Below are positions 36,328 to 46,900 of a stretch of 64,000 bases of DNA, one piece after another. Source of the DNA: Microbacterium sp. Clip185 (GTDB lineage: Bacteria; Actinomycetota; Actinomycetes; Actinomycetales; Microbacteriaceae); assembly GCF_028743715.1 (NCBI RefSeq), contig NZ_CP117996.1:2356001-2420000 (forward strand), given 5' to 3'. The translations under genes and the position numbers were made by a program. The notes under the pieces are model-generated. The model was given only the letters and a program-made list of their open reading frames with translations. It ran no database searches and was not told the origin of the DNA. Within the stretch, counting starts at the first letter, position 1. Each line of letters starts with the position of its first letter.

Positions 36328-37259
36328 CCGGCGGTCCCCGCCGCACCGCCCTCACCGCTCTCGCAGCGGTGGGGGCGGTCGGCGTCGGCGCTGCAGTGTG
36401 GGGCACGGGTGTCGAACGGTACCTGTTCACGCTGCGCGAGCACACCCTGCCGATCCTGCCCGCGGGCGCGCGCGTGCTCCGTGTTCTGCACCTGTCCGAC
36501 GCTCACATGGCACCGTGGCAGCGCCGTAAGCAGGAGTGGATCGCACGCCTCGCGGACCTCGCTCCCGACCTCGTCGTGAACACGGGAGACAATCTCGGTC
36601 ACGCGGAGGGGCTCGCCGGCATCCGGCACGCCTTCGCGGGACTGCGGGGCGTTCCCGGCGTGTACGTGCACGGTTCGAACGACCTCTACGCGCCGTCGCC
36701 CCGCAATCCGCTGCGCTATTTCACGGGACCGTCGAAGGCGCACCGCTCGGCGGAGTCCCTCGACACCGGTGCCCTCGACCGCTTCCTCACCGACGAACTC
36801 GGCTGGCACGCGCTCGACAACACCGCGGCGACGCTCGAGGTGGCGGGTTTGCGCATCGATGCCTTCGGCGTGAACGATGCCCACCGCCGCTGGGACGACC
36901 TTGCCGCTGTTGTGTCGAAGCGGGCCGAACAGCGCGCGACCGGCGACGCGGACCTCGTGCTGGGCGTGACGCACGCGCCGTACCGGCGAGTTCTCGATGC
37001 CTTCGTCGACCTCGACGCCGATCTGCTGCTGGCGGGACACACGCACGGCGGCCAGGTGCGCATCCCGTTCTCCTCGAAGGCGCTCGTCGCGAACTGCGAC
37101 ATCCCGCTCGACCAGGCCCGCGGCCTCAGCACGTGGACGCACGGCGGGCGCCGTGTGCCGCTCAACGTCAGCGCCGGTATCGGCCACTCGATCTTCGCGC
37201 CCGTGCGTTTCGGCTGCCGCCCCGAGGCCTCGTTGCTGACGCTGGTGCCCGCGCCCTGA
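36324..37259 (+). CDS. Membrane-anchored metallophosphoesterase
   Basis: 311 residues. TTG start inside the previous stop (TTGA overlap). One N-terminal helix (TALAAVGAVGVGAAVW) is followed by a calcineurin-like phosphoesterase: HLSDAHMAP, NTGDNLG, GSND, THAPYRR and GHTHGGQV supply the metal ligands. Substrate unknown; family members act on cyclic nucleotides or lipids. Order PBP-phosphoesterase is common in actinobacteria. Confidence 0.92.
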   Translation: MTGGPRRTALTALAAVGAVGVGAAVWGTGVERYLFTLREHTLPILPAGARVLRVLHLSDAHMAPWQRRKQEWIARLADLAPDLVVNTGDNLGHAEGLAGIRHAFAGLRGVPGVYVHGSNDLYAPSPRNPLRYFTGPSKAHRSAESLDTGALDRFLTDELGWHALDNTAATLEVAGLRIDAFGVNDAHRRWDDLAAVVSKRAEQRATGDADLVLGVTHAPYRRVLDAFVDLDADLLLAGHTHGGQVRIPFSSKALVANCDIPLDQARGLSTWTHGGRRVPLNVSAGIGHSIFAPVRFGCRPEASLLTLVPAP

Positions 37260-37362
37260 CCACGGCTCTCCGGCTCTCCACAGCCGGACGCGGTGCGCGC
37301 GCCCTCCCCCGTTCGCCGGTATCGCCCGACGCTGGACGGAGGTGCCGCCGAGCATCGGGGAC

Positions 37363-39831
37363 ATGAAACGTGTGCTCGCCGCTCTCCTCGTCCTCGCCGC
37401 TGCCGTCGTCGCCGCCGTGGTGTCGATCATGCCCGCATCCGCGGCCTCTCCGGGAACGGGGTTCGGTGAATGGGCGAGTTCCACCCGCTACGGCTGGCAC
37501 GGCTCGATGGCGATCAACGGCATCCACACCTACTGCATCTTCCCCGGGCGGCCGCTCCCCACCGGCGACAGCGTCGACAACGGTCTGAGTCCGAATGCCG
37601 CGGGCCTCGACCCGCAGCGGCTCACCGCGATCAACATGCTCGTCTCGACCTATGGCCAGACCGAAGACCCGGTGCAAGCCGCGGCGGTCGCCTGGGCGGT
37701 CAAGGCGATCGCCAACTGGAACGAATCGCTGCACCACTTCGGCTACCCCGGTGATTCCCTGCAGGGCGCGATCGACTGGGTGTTCCGTCATGTCGCCCCC
37801 GACCACAACGGAGCGGTGCAGAATCTCGCGGCCGCCTACTACGCGGAGGCGATGGCCCTGCCGGCAGGACAGATGACAGCCACCGGGTCGCTGCAGTTCG
37901 CGACGGATGCGGCCGCTCCGCTACGTGGCACGGTGACCGCGGTTGCGGATGCTGCGGGCGCACGCGGGCGGATCACGCTGCAGAACGCGGTGTTCGCCGA
38001 CACCGGCTCCGCGACCCGGGACGACGCCGAGATCGGCGTGGCCTACGACATCCTCGCGGCCGCTCCCGCCGGAGGGACGCGATTCCGCGTCTCCGGCCAG
38101 GGGCAGTTCATCGGCGGTTTCCTCCCGGTCGTGCGGCACTTCACCACGGCCGGCGGCCAGGACACGGCAGGGCCGGGCGGCCGCCTCGAGTTCCCGCTCG
38201 AGGGCGCCGACGAGCAGGAGCGCGACACGACGTTCGACCCGATCGTCACGACGCAGGTGATCTCGCGCTACATCCCGGGCGGTGCCTACGTCGACGACGT
38301 GACGTTCGCCAGCGCCCGCGGCGCCTGGGGTCGCACGGCCGACGGCGGCTACCTTCCCGTGAGGGCGACCGCGACGCTGTACCGCACCGAGACGGAGCCG
38401 CAGCTCACGGATGCTCCCCCCACCGGCGCAGAGGAGGTCGCCTCGCTCGAGGTGACCACCGACTCCACCATCGGACCGACCGCCCCCTACCGGGTCGAGT
38501 CTGCCGAGCCCCTGCCGGGTCCCGGCTTCTACACCGCTGTCTGGCGCATCGAGCGATCCCGACAGAGCCCGGAGACCGCCGCGGCGTTCACCGCTGATTA
38601 CGTCTGGCAAGAGCGCTTCGGGGTGCAGAGTCAGATCACGATGGTTCCGCAGATCTCATCCATAGCCGACCCACTCGTCGCCGTCGGCGACCGCATGTCC
38701 GACGAGGTGATCGTCGCGGCGCCTCTGCCCGCGACGGGGGTTCTCGTGACCGCGTCTGTGTTCCGCGTTCCCGACGGCATCGCGGCGACGGATGCCTGCA
38801 CGGCCGACAACCTTGTCTGGCAGGGACCTGAGCAACCGATGCGCGTCACGGAGCCGGGATCGGTGCGCGTCACCGGGCCCGTGGTTCCCGACTTCGGCAC
38901 GTACGTCTGGCGCGAACGCGCGACCGACATCGAGGGCCGGCTCATCCACGAGGGGGCGTGCGGCGTCGAGAGCGAGACGACCCGCGCTCCCGTGCCGACG
39001 GTGTCGACGCGAGCGGTCGGCTCCGTGGGGCTCGGAGGCGCTGCGGTCGACACGGCCGTGGTCGAGGGTCTCGTCCCGACGTCGGGCACCACGTGGTTGA
39101 GCTTCGAGGTGTTCCGGGCCCCCGAGGGTGCCGCTCCCGCGGACGCGTGCACGACAGAGACGCGTGTCGCCGAGACATCCGCGTCCCCCGTCGCCGTCAC
39201 AGCCGCGGGCGAGTACGCCTCCCCCGCAGTGCGCCTGCACGACACAGGAGTGCACTACTGGATCGAGTCGCTCTGGCACATGCCGGTCGATGGCGAGGCT
39301 CGGCTGCTCGCTCGCGGATCCTGCGGGCTAGCGGAGGAGACCACGCTCGTCGAGCGGCCCGCCGTCGTCACTCGCGCGGTCGAACACGCGGGCGTCGGAG
39401 ACCCCTTCTTCGACCGGGCCATCGTCACGGGGCTCGGCGAGGGCGTCGACGCGCAGCTGGTGTTCTCTGTGTTCCACAACGAGCCCGGCACCGCGCCCCG
39501 CTGCGACTCCGAGACCCTCGAGCATCGGACGGCTCCGGTGGCGGTGTCCGACTCCGGAGAGTACGTCTCCCCCGACGTCACGTCGGATGAGCAGGGGACG
39601 AAGCTCTGGATCGCCGAACTCGCCTACCGGCCCTCTCCGGGCGCAGAACCCGTCGTGCTGCACACCGGCACCTGCGGCGAGGAAGGCGAGACGACCTTCG
39701 TCGACATGCTGGCGCTCAGCGGCGGACCCTCGATGCGTACGGTCGCGGGGCTCGGCGTCGGCGCGCTCGCCCTCGGGTTCGCAGCCGCATCCGTCGTCGC
39801 GTTGCGACGCCAGCGCGAGCAGCGCCTGTGA
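37363..39831 (+). CDS. Sortase-anchored surface protein with thioester-like head and tandem Cys repeats
   Basis: 822 residues. Signal peptide 1-27 (PASAA). The head (about 30-170) has HTYCIFPG and DPVQAAAVAWAVK, placed like the Cys and Gln that form an internal thioester in Gram-positive adhesins. Three tandem repeats follow (about 427-540, 546-660, 666-780), each with a Cys early and a GxCGxxxETT end. The C-terminus is LALSGG, a helix and RRQREQR, an LAXTG-like sorting signal. Adhesion is the likely role; host surface unknown. Confidence 0.7.
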   Translation: MKRVLAALLVLAAAVVAAVVSIMPASAASPGTGFGEWASSTRYGWHGSMAINGIHTYCIFPGRPLPTGDSVDNGLSPNAAGLDPQRLTAINMLVSTYGQTEDPVQAAAVAWAVKAIANWNESLHHFGYPGDSLQGAIDWVFRHVAPDHNGAVQNLAAAYYAEAMALPAGQMTATGSLQFATDAAAPLRGTVTAVADAAGARGRITLQNAVFADTGSATRDDAEIGVAYDILAAAPAGGTRFRVSGQGQFIGGFLPVVRHFTTAGGQDTAGPGGRLEFPLEGADEQERDTTFDPIVTTQVISRYIPGGAYVDDVTFASARGAWGRTADGGYLPVRATATLYRTETEPQLTDAPPTGAEEVASLEVTTDSTIGPTAPYRVESAEPLPGPGFYTAVWRIERSRQSPETAAAFTADYVWQERFGVQSQITMVPQISSIADPLVAVGDRMSDEVIVAAPLPATGVLVTASVFRVPDGIAATDACTADNLVWQGPEQPMRVTEPGSVRVTGPVVPDFGTYVWRERATDIEGRLIHEGACGVESETTRAPVPTVSTRAVGSVGLGGAAVDTAVVEGLVPTSGTTWLSFEVFRAPEGAAPADACTTETRVAETSASPVAVTAAGEYASPAVRLHDTGVHYWIESLWHMPVDGEARLLARGSCGLAEETTLVERPAVVTRAVEHAGVGDPFFDRAIVTGLGEGVDAQLVFSVFHNEPGTAPRCDSETLEHRTAPVAVSDSGEYVSPDVTSDEQGTKLWIAELAYRPSPGAEPVVLHTGTCGEEGETTFVDMLALSGGPSMRTVAGLGVGALALGFAAASVVALRRQREQRL

Positions 39832-39885
39832 CGCGCCCGCGATTCGGGGAATCGGTCGGGCTGGGGTAGACTCGAACGGTTGCCA

Positions 39886-39959
<74 letters not shown>

Positions 39960-39968
39960 CAGCACAGC

Positions 39969-40002
39969 AGAAGAGGTCGACCTTCGGGTCGGCCTCTTCT
40001 TG
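39969..40002 (+). terminator. Terminator after tRNA-Pro
   Basis: AAGAGG-CGACC and GGTCG-CCTCTT arms around a TTCG-like loop, followed by CTTGCATT. It directly follows the tRNA. Confidence 0.75.
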
Positions 40003-40038
40003 CATTCCGTCGCACAGCGCTTCTGTCCCGCACGAATC

Positions 40039-40050
40039 GTTAGCGCTCAC
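40039..40050. promoter_or_regulatory. LacI-type operator, copy 1
   Basis: GTTAGCGCTCAC, an imperfect palindrome with a central CG as bound by LacI-family repressors. It is 169 bases before the ATG of the glycosidase at 40219. A possible promoter TTGCGC (40069-40074) and TATGGT (40093-40098) lies just downstream, so the operator would be upstream of or overlap the polymerase site. Confidence 0.75.
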
Positions 40051-40218
40051 ATATTGCCCACAAATTCCTTGCGCGGCACCTCGAGCCCGCCCTATGGTCA
40101 GTGGCAACCCGAGGTTACCGATGACATCGATGCATCGAGAGACCACGAAGATGTGGGACCCCGCTCGCCCCGAGCGACCAGGACGCGCATCCTCACCGTA
40201 CGCCCGAAAGGCACCTCC

Positions 40219-43200
40219 ATGCGCGCACGCGGAACCGCGGCCCTCGTTCTGGCAACCACCCTGGTCGGCAGCGGACTCGTCGGCGCCGCTTCGGCCCAGG
40301 CAGCCGATCCCGTGCGCACCTCGATCGCGTCGGTCACCTCGGCTTCGGTCGCTGCGGCCACCGAAGCTGCGCCCGCCCCCGTGGCGTCCTTCGACTTCGA
40401 GACCCCACCACAGGCGGGCGCGTTCGCGTCGGCCGACGCCCGCGCTGTCGTCCAAGGCACCGCCGACCTCGTGACCAGTCGCGAAGGACAGGGCACGGCA
40501 GCACGCCTGTCCCCCGCGTTCTGGCTGACCGTCACCAGGGCGGACGGCACCGCGCTCCTGGCGGGCGACGAAGAAGTGACGATCTCGTACGACAGCCTCG
40601 CCGAGGCTCAGGGCAACGTGGGGTGGACGGTCTTCGCCGCGGCGGACGCATCGACGCAGACGTATGGAAGCGAGCGATACCTCGGTGTGCTCGACCGCGC
40701 GGGCGACATCGTCGTCGAGCGGTACAACAACACCGGCGTGCGCGACACCTCCGGCATCCTCACCGCGACGGGCACCAGCCGGTGGCGGCACGTCGATCTG
40801 GTGCTGGCACAGAACACGGCGCGGCTCTACGTCGACAAGCAGCTCGTCGATACACGCCTCGGCGGACCGTCGATCGACGAGATCCTCGGCACCTCCGGCG
40901 GCATCCTGCAGATCGGACGCGCCAACTGGGCCGGAGGCGAGTACTTCTCCGGCCTCCTCGACAACCTCGAAATCTACGATCGCGCCCTCACCCCGGCTGA
41001 ACTCGACGTAGAGGGCGCCGCTGTCGACGACCGTGCAGCCCTGGGTGTTCCTTCCGTCGTCCTCGGAGATCTTCCACGCTCCGTGCGCGGGCAGACGGTC
41101 GTATGGTCGGCTACGGGCCCCGGCGCCGCGCGGGTGTCTCCGGACGGCGCCGTCGACACGGCCGGGCTACATGATGGCGTCGCGGTGCGCCTCGAAGCCC
41201 GTGTCGCTGGCGCCACAGAGCCGCTGACCTGGGATGTGACCCTGCAGGAGCCGGGCGGAGAGATCGCGAGCTACGTCAAGAAGGTGACGACAGTGAACGG
41301 CGTGAAGGACGACCCTCTCGCCTACGACGACGACCGCCGCGCCGATTCCCTGTATGTCGCCGCCCGCCCGGTCGGAAGCGACCACTGGCAACCGCTCAAC
41401 CGTGGTCAGGCCATCCTCTCGGTGTTGTGGGACGACACGCAGGCGGCAAAGCCCTGGGCGCAGATGGGCTCGCCGAGCCTGTTCCGCGATGCCGACGGCC
41501 ACCTGGGGGTCGTCGCTTCGCAGAACGACTCCACGAGTCGCATTTACGTCTGGCGTTCGACCGATAACCGCACCTTCACCGACCAGGAGGTCGTCGACCT
41601 CGGTTCGGGAATCGTCTCGGCCCCGCGACTGATCGCCGCTCCCGGCGGCGGCTATCAGGTCCGGTGGACGGACCTCGCGAGCGGCGAGGGCCTGACGGCA
41701 ACGATTTCCGCGCTCGACTGGCGCGCATCGGTGTCGGCAGCAACACGCGCCGATGTACACCCGCTCGGCGTCGACGGAGACGGCCTGCCCGCATGGGCAG
41801 CCGACGCCGCATCCGCGCCCGTGACCGAGAAACAGTTCAGCGCCTTCGTGAACGCGTACGTCGACCTGCAGAACACCGGGGTCGAGGCCATCGACGCGCG
41901 GGTGGCCTCGGGAGCCGATGCCGCGACGGTGGCCGCAGCCCTGCCGCCCACGGCGACGTACACGTACAACGACGGCAGCTCGAAGAGCCTCCCCGTCACG
42001 TGGAGCGCCGAGCAGATCGCCGATGCCGCGGCGGCGGGCGCCGGTACGTACGAGATCACCGGGGCGGTCCAGCAGCACGAGCAGCGGATGGTCTCGGATG
42101 CTCGCGCCGACCCGCACGTGTTCTACAACGAAGACGACGGCTACTACTACCTCACCGGCTCGCATTACGCCGAGCCGTCGGACGGCCGGATCGACGAAGC
42201 GAGCAGCTACCGGAAGATCGGGCTGAAACGTGCGAGGACCCTCGAAGGTCTCGCCGCCGCGCCCGAGCACATCGTCATCGACCCGGACAACGGCACGGTC
42301 GGCCGCGAAGCGCAGTATCCGAACACCTTCTTCGGATGGGGCGGGTTCATCTGGGCGCAGGAGTTCCACAAGATCAACGGACACTGGTGGATCGTCGCGG
42401 GTATGAACCTGGGTTTCGCTCAGACCGGCGGCTGGTGCGACAACACCGTGCTGATCCCCTACACCGGCGACGAGGCATCCATTCGTGCGGGCGGGTTCTT
42501 CGACGAGGCGAACTGGGGCGAGCCCACGGTCCTCGAAGGAGCCGCCTTCGACGTGTCCTACTTCGAACGCACCGAGAACGGCTCGACGCAGGGGTACTGG
42601 ATCATGCCCAACGGTGGACGCCTGCTCGTCGCCAAGGCGCGCATGGGCGACGGCGTCGTGCCCCTTCTCGACGGAGCACCCACCACGATCTACACCACCA
42701 GCCAGGTGTGGGAGCGGGGCAAGCAGGCTCCCACCCCGGCCGACACCAACGAAGGCAGCGACCAAGCGGTGGTCGAGGCCCCCTACATGCTCCAGCACGG
42801 CGACCGCATCTACGTGACCTACTCGGGCGGCACGGTAGACAAGTACTACAGCTTGGGTCTGCTGACGGCGTCAGCGGATGCCGCCCTCACCGATCCGGCG
42901 AGCTGGACGCAGACGGCGTTCCCCATCCTCGACACGAACGACACGTATCAGGGTCGCCTCAGCGCCGACGAGTCGACTGCCACGCGGGAAACAGCCGGCA
43001 CCGGCCACAACGCCCTGATTGCAGACGCGAACGGCAATCTGCTTCTCGCCTACCACGCGCGCCCGTATCCCGACCCGCACACCGTGACCGATCCGGCCGG
43101 CGCCGGCGGGCTCTTCGACCCGGACCGCAACACGTGGTTCCAGTCGGTGAACGTGCGCGCCGACGGGCGGCTCGACCTCTCTCTGACGAAGGACCAGGAG

Positions 43201-43698
43201 GTCGCGCCCGAGAATCGCACGGTCGTCGCGCGGGTGACCATCGCCGCGGGGCAGGGACCGACACCGACCACAGAGCCCACTCCGACGGCGCAGCCGACGA
43301 GCCCGCCCGCCCCGACCGCCCGCGCGACGGCGAGTGCCGCACAGGTCACCCAGGGAGGTTCCTTCACCGTCTCGGTGAGCGGCCTCGGCGCGGGCGAGCA
43401 GGTGCGTGCGACACTGCACAGCGAGCCGATGGTCGTCGCCGGCATCCCGATCGCCGACGCGAGCGGCGCGGTGACGTTCCTCGTGCGCGTCCCGTCCGAC
43501 TTCGCCCTCGGCGCACACCAGCTCATCGTGACGCGCGCCGACGGGTCGGCATTGACCGCGCTACCCATCGAGGTCGTGAAGGCACACGCCCTCGCAGCGT
43601 CCGGACTGACCGGCTCACCCCTCACCACGGGGATCCTGGCGTGCCTCCTGATCGTCATGGGCATCATGGTGCGGGTGACACGCCGCCGCGCCGCCTGA
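40219..43698 (+). CDS. Sortase-anchored GH43-like glycosidase
   Basis: 1159 residues. Signal 1-28 (ASAQA). LamG/concanavalin-like domain about 53-255. Ig-like strand region, then a degenerate propeller about 345-520. Big_4-like domain ending at about 628, then the catalytic five-blade propeller about 630-1003 (ADPHVFYNEDDGYYYLTGSH; FIWAQEFHKINGHWW). Pro/Thr linker, a stalk module and LAASG, helix, RRRAA. GH43 enzymes cut arabinose- or xylose-containing polymers; the exact bond is unknown. ATG has GAAAGG upstream. Confidence 0.82.
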   Translation: MRARGTAALVLATTLVGSGLVGAASAQAADPVRTSIASVTSASVAAATEAAPAPVASFDFETPPQAGAFASADARAVVQGTADLVTSREGQGTAARLSPAFWLTVTRADGTALLAGDEEVTISYDSLAEAQGNVGWTVFAAADASTQTYGSERYLGVLDRAGDIVVERYNNTGVRDTSGILTATGTSRWRHVDLVLAQNTARLYVDKQLVDTRLGGPSIDEILGTSGGILQIGRANWAGGEYFSGLLDNLEIYDRALTPAELDVEGAAVDDRAALGVPSVVLGDLPRSVRGQTVVWSATGPGAARVSPDGAVDTAGLHDGVAVRLEARVAGATEPLTWDVTLQEPGGEIASYVKKVTTVNGVKDDPLAYDDDRRADSLYVAARPVGSDHWQPLNRGQAILSVLWDDTQAAKPWAQMGSPSLFRDADGHLGVVASQNDSTSRIYVWRSTDNRTFTDQEVVDLGSGIVSAPRLIAAPGGGYQVRWTDLASGEGLTATISALDWRASVSAATRADVHPLGVDGDGLPAWAADAASAPVTEKQFSAFVNAYVDLQNTGVEAIDARVASGADAATVAAALPPTATYTYNDGSSKSLPVTWSAEQIADAAAAGAGTYEITGAVQQHEQRMVSDARADPHVFYNEDDGYYYLTGSHYAEPSDGRIDEASSYRKIGLKRARTLEGLAAAPEHIVIDPDNGTVGREAQYPNTFFGWGGFIWAQEFHKINGHWWIVAGMNLGFAQTGGWCDNTVLIPYTGDEASIRAGGFFDEANWGEPTVLEGAAFDVSYFERTENGSTQGYWIMPNGGRLLVAKARMGDGVVPLLDGAPTTIYTTSQVWERGKQAPTPADTNEGSDQAVVEAPYMLQHGDRIYVTYSGGTVDKYYSLGLLTASADAALTDPASWTQTAFPILDTNDTYQGRLSADESTATRETAGTGHNALIADANGNLLLAYHARPYPDPHTVTDPAGAGGLFDPDRNTWFQSVNVRADGRLDLSLTKDQEVAPENRTVVARVTIAAGQGPTPTTEPTPTAQPTSPPAPTARATASAAQVTQGGSFTVSVSGLGAGEQVRATLHSEPMVVAGIPIADASGAVTFLVRVPSDFALGAHQLIVTRADGSALTALPIEVVKAHALAASGLTGSPLTTGILACLLIVMGIMVRVTRRRAA

Positions 43699-43869
43699 GA
43701 CTGCTGTTTCGTCCGATCGATCCTGCTCATGGGCGGCGCGGACGGATACGAGCGTCGGAGTTTCGTCGCTGCGATCAGCGCCGCCTCAATCACCGACCGC
43801 CAATGCGGCCGGTGCCCAGAACGCAGGGGCAGGTGTCTCCGACGGGGCGCGCAGACGGAGGCCGCGCGC

Positions 43870-43893
43870 GACGCATCGACGCATCGACGCATC
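43870..43893. repeat. Three tandem copies of GACGCATC
   Basis: Exact triple repeat of an 8-base unit in the 262-base gap between two convergent glycosidase genes. A short simple repeat with no known function. Confidence 0.8.
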
Positions 43894-43912
43894 ACCCACA
43901 CGCCGTGAAAGA

Positions 43913-43946
43913 GGGGTGGGGGACCTCGTTCGAGATCCCCCACCCC
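43913..43946. terminator. Bidirectional terminator between glycosidase genes
   Basis: Perfect 11-base arms GGGGTGGGGGA and TCCCCCACCCC with a 12-base loop; CTCTTTCAC follows on the minus strand and TGTCTATC on the plus strand. Confidence 0.75.
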
Positions 43947-43960
43947 TGTCTATCGGTCGG

Positions 43961-46900
43961 TCAGCAGCTCGTCCGTCGGCGCGGGCGACCGAGGAACGCC
44001 GCACAGCCGCCGGCAACCAGCAACAGAGCGCCGCCCAAGGCGATGCCGAGAGGCACCTGCGCACCTGTCGCCGCAAGCGTGCCCTGTGCCGCGACTGCGA
44101 GCGGGATACGGGCGATCACGGAGCCGTCGGCACGGTAGACGACGATCGTGTGCGCACCGGGCGGCAGATCCGCCGGCACCCGCACATCGAAGCTCACCCG
44201 ACCCGATGCATCAGCCGCCGGGATGCCCGTGATCCGAATCGGATCACTACGCAATTCCGCCGCCACCTGCTCACCCGGCTCCAGTCCCGTTACGGTGACG
44301 CGGACGACGCCGCCCCGCTCCACCGCATCCGCAGACGCCGACGCCCGCGGCCCCGACGCAGAAGACGTCGGCTGCGGAGTCGGAGCCCCCGACCCACTCG
44401 GCTCAGGAGACGGAGAGCCACCCGGTTCAGGAGACGAAGAACCGCTCGGCTCCGGAGAAGGCGAGCTCGCTCGAACGATGGTCACGATGTACTCCTGGGC
44501 GGTCGCGTGATCCTGAGCGACGGAACGGAGCACCACCCGCGTGCTCCCCTGCTCGGCGAGCGGCACGGTCCGCTTCTTCGTGTCGTCGATCAGCACATCC
44601 CCGAGGTAGACCAGACCGCTCGGAAGAGCGGGATCGGCGTCGAAGGTCGCGCTGACCGCATCCTTCGCGACGGTCACCGTGTACTCCGTCACATCACCGT
44701 CGAAGGCAGGCGACATGGTCGCGTCGTCGAAGCGCAGCGCGGACAGGTGCGCGTCGGTGTCGAACGCCGTCTTCGTGGTCGTATACACCCCGTACACACC
44801 ACCGACGTAGCTCGTTCCGTTGCTCTGGAAACGAACGGTGACCACGGGGATCTTCTGCCCGTCGGCATCCAGCACGTAGTTGCCGGCCTGGTCGCGCTTG
44901 TACCGATCCGCGGCGGCGGTGTCGGCGAGAACGGATGCCGGAATCTCGTCGTACCGGATGTACCACTGATCGGCACCGGACTCGTTGGTGATGCGCTCGT
45001 GCTTCAGGAGAACGTCGTTGACGTACACGTCGAACGTGCGCCCGACATCACCGCCGTAGTAGCGAACACCGAGGTAGTTCTTCGGTGCGGCGAGATCGAC
45101 GGCGAGGTCGTACTGGAAGTAGGCGTCGGCAGCCTGCTGCGCGTCGCGGTACCCCTCCCCTCGCCAGACGCCCACCTGCGAGCGGTTGAAGGCGTAGTTC
45201 TTTCCGGCCTCGCTGTTGTTGTTGTCGAAAGAGGTGAGCGAGTCGGTCGTCATCTCGTCGATGCGCAGCTGCTCCTTGTCCTTCTTGATCATCGCCTGCG
45301 CCTCAGCCGAATCCGGCTCGATCAGGTTCATGTAGAGGGCGTAGCGGGCGTTGTACATGCTGTAGTACGGCTCGAACACGAGGGATGCGGCATGGTCGTC
45401 GACGTTCCGCAGCGCGAACTTCATGACCGTGTTGCCGTTGTTGTCCGTGCCGTTGCCCTGTCGGACGAGGTTCTGCACGATGTTCTTCTTGAACGCGTCG
45501 ACGTCAGAAACCAGCACCGTGTTGTTCACCGACTTGTCCGCCGTGCTCATCCGCACAAGGATGCCCGCTTGGTAGTCGGCGTCCACGTTCACTCGGCTGA
45601 GCTCGGTCGACAGCAACACGGGACCGTAACGGAAGGCGACCCAGTTCGGGTCCTCCGTTCCCGCATCCGCGGTGACCGAGGCCGGCAGCGTGTAGGAGAT
45701 CTCGTCCCCCTTGGAGACCGGGATCACCACGTAGCCGTTCTGCACCAGGGGGGCGACCTCGCGCGGCTGGCCGTTCACGGTCAGAGTCGGGTTCGGCGAC
45801 CAACTGGGCACGCGCAACCGCAACGCCGTTCCGGCCGTCAAGGCGCCCCCGTCGATCGAGTCGACGGCGAACGTGACGGTGTCGGTGTTGGGCACATCCG
45901 CGGTCTGTGTCAGACGCAGATTCTGCGGCGCCGAGGTGAAGACGGTCGAGCGGAACATGTTCACGTAGATCGAGGCTCCCTTGCGGAAGTAGATCGAATC
46001 ACCCAGCTTCGTGAAGCTCTCGGTCGCCGTGCCGTGGTCGCACCAGAACTCGTCCTGCTCGCGCCCGAACACCTTCGCGTACCCCGCCGTCTGAGGCTGG
46101 AAGTACGTCATCATGCCGGTCTCCGGGTTCTGCGACGCGAGGATCGTGTTGATGTAGGTGTTCTCGTAGTAGTCGGCGTACGTCACATCGGGATTCACCT
46201 CGAACAGCGCCCTGGTCAGCTTGAGCATGTTGTACTCGTTGCAGCCTTCGACGGTCGAGTTCTCGCCGTAGCCGGAGGTCGAGCCGTTCGTGGCGAACTC
46301 GTGCAGCGTCCCGGGCTCATGGAAGTGCTCGGAGTGGCTGTTTCCTCCGCCCGCGTACGAATGCTCGTCGACGACGATCTGCCAGAAGTTCTCTGCAGCG
46401 CGGCGGTACATGTCCAAATCCGCCTTCTCCGAGTCCGACAGCCGGTCGTACAGCGTCGGGTTCTCCGTGAGGACGGTATAGCGCTTGAGCGCTCCCACGA
46501 GTTTCGGGATCGTGGTGTTGGCGTGTTTGCCGGCGAGCACGTCCTGTCCCGCGGCGAGCTGGCGGAACAGTGAAACCTCGTCGAAGTACTGGGCGGCCCT
46601 CTTGTGATCGTCGTTCTCAGTGATGCTGTACAGCTGGTACAGCGCCTCGTTCATGCCGCCGTACTCGGTGTTGAGGAGGTCGCCGGGATTCGCCTGGCGC
46701 GAGCCCCATCCGTTGAGCCAGCTTCCGAACCCGCTGGCGACGCTCAGCGCCTCCTGTCCGACGTCCTCCGGCGCGTACTGGTAGGCCTTCAAGAGTCCCG
46801 CGAGCACCTTGTGCAGGTTGTAGAACGGCACGATCAGTCCGTCCTTGCCATGCGGAAGGTAATCAACGGGGAACGGGGCGACGTATCCCGCATTCTCCGG

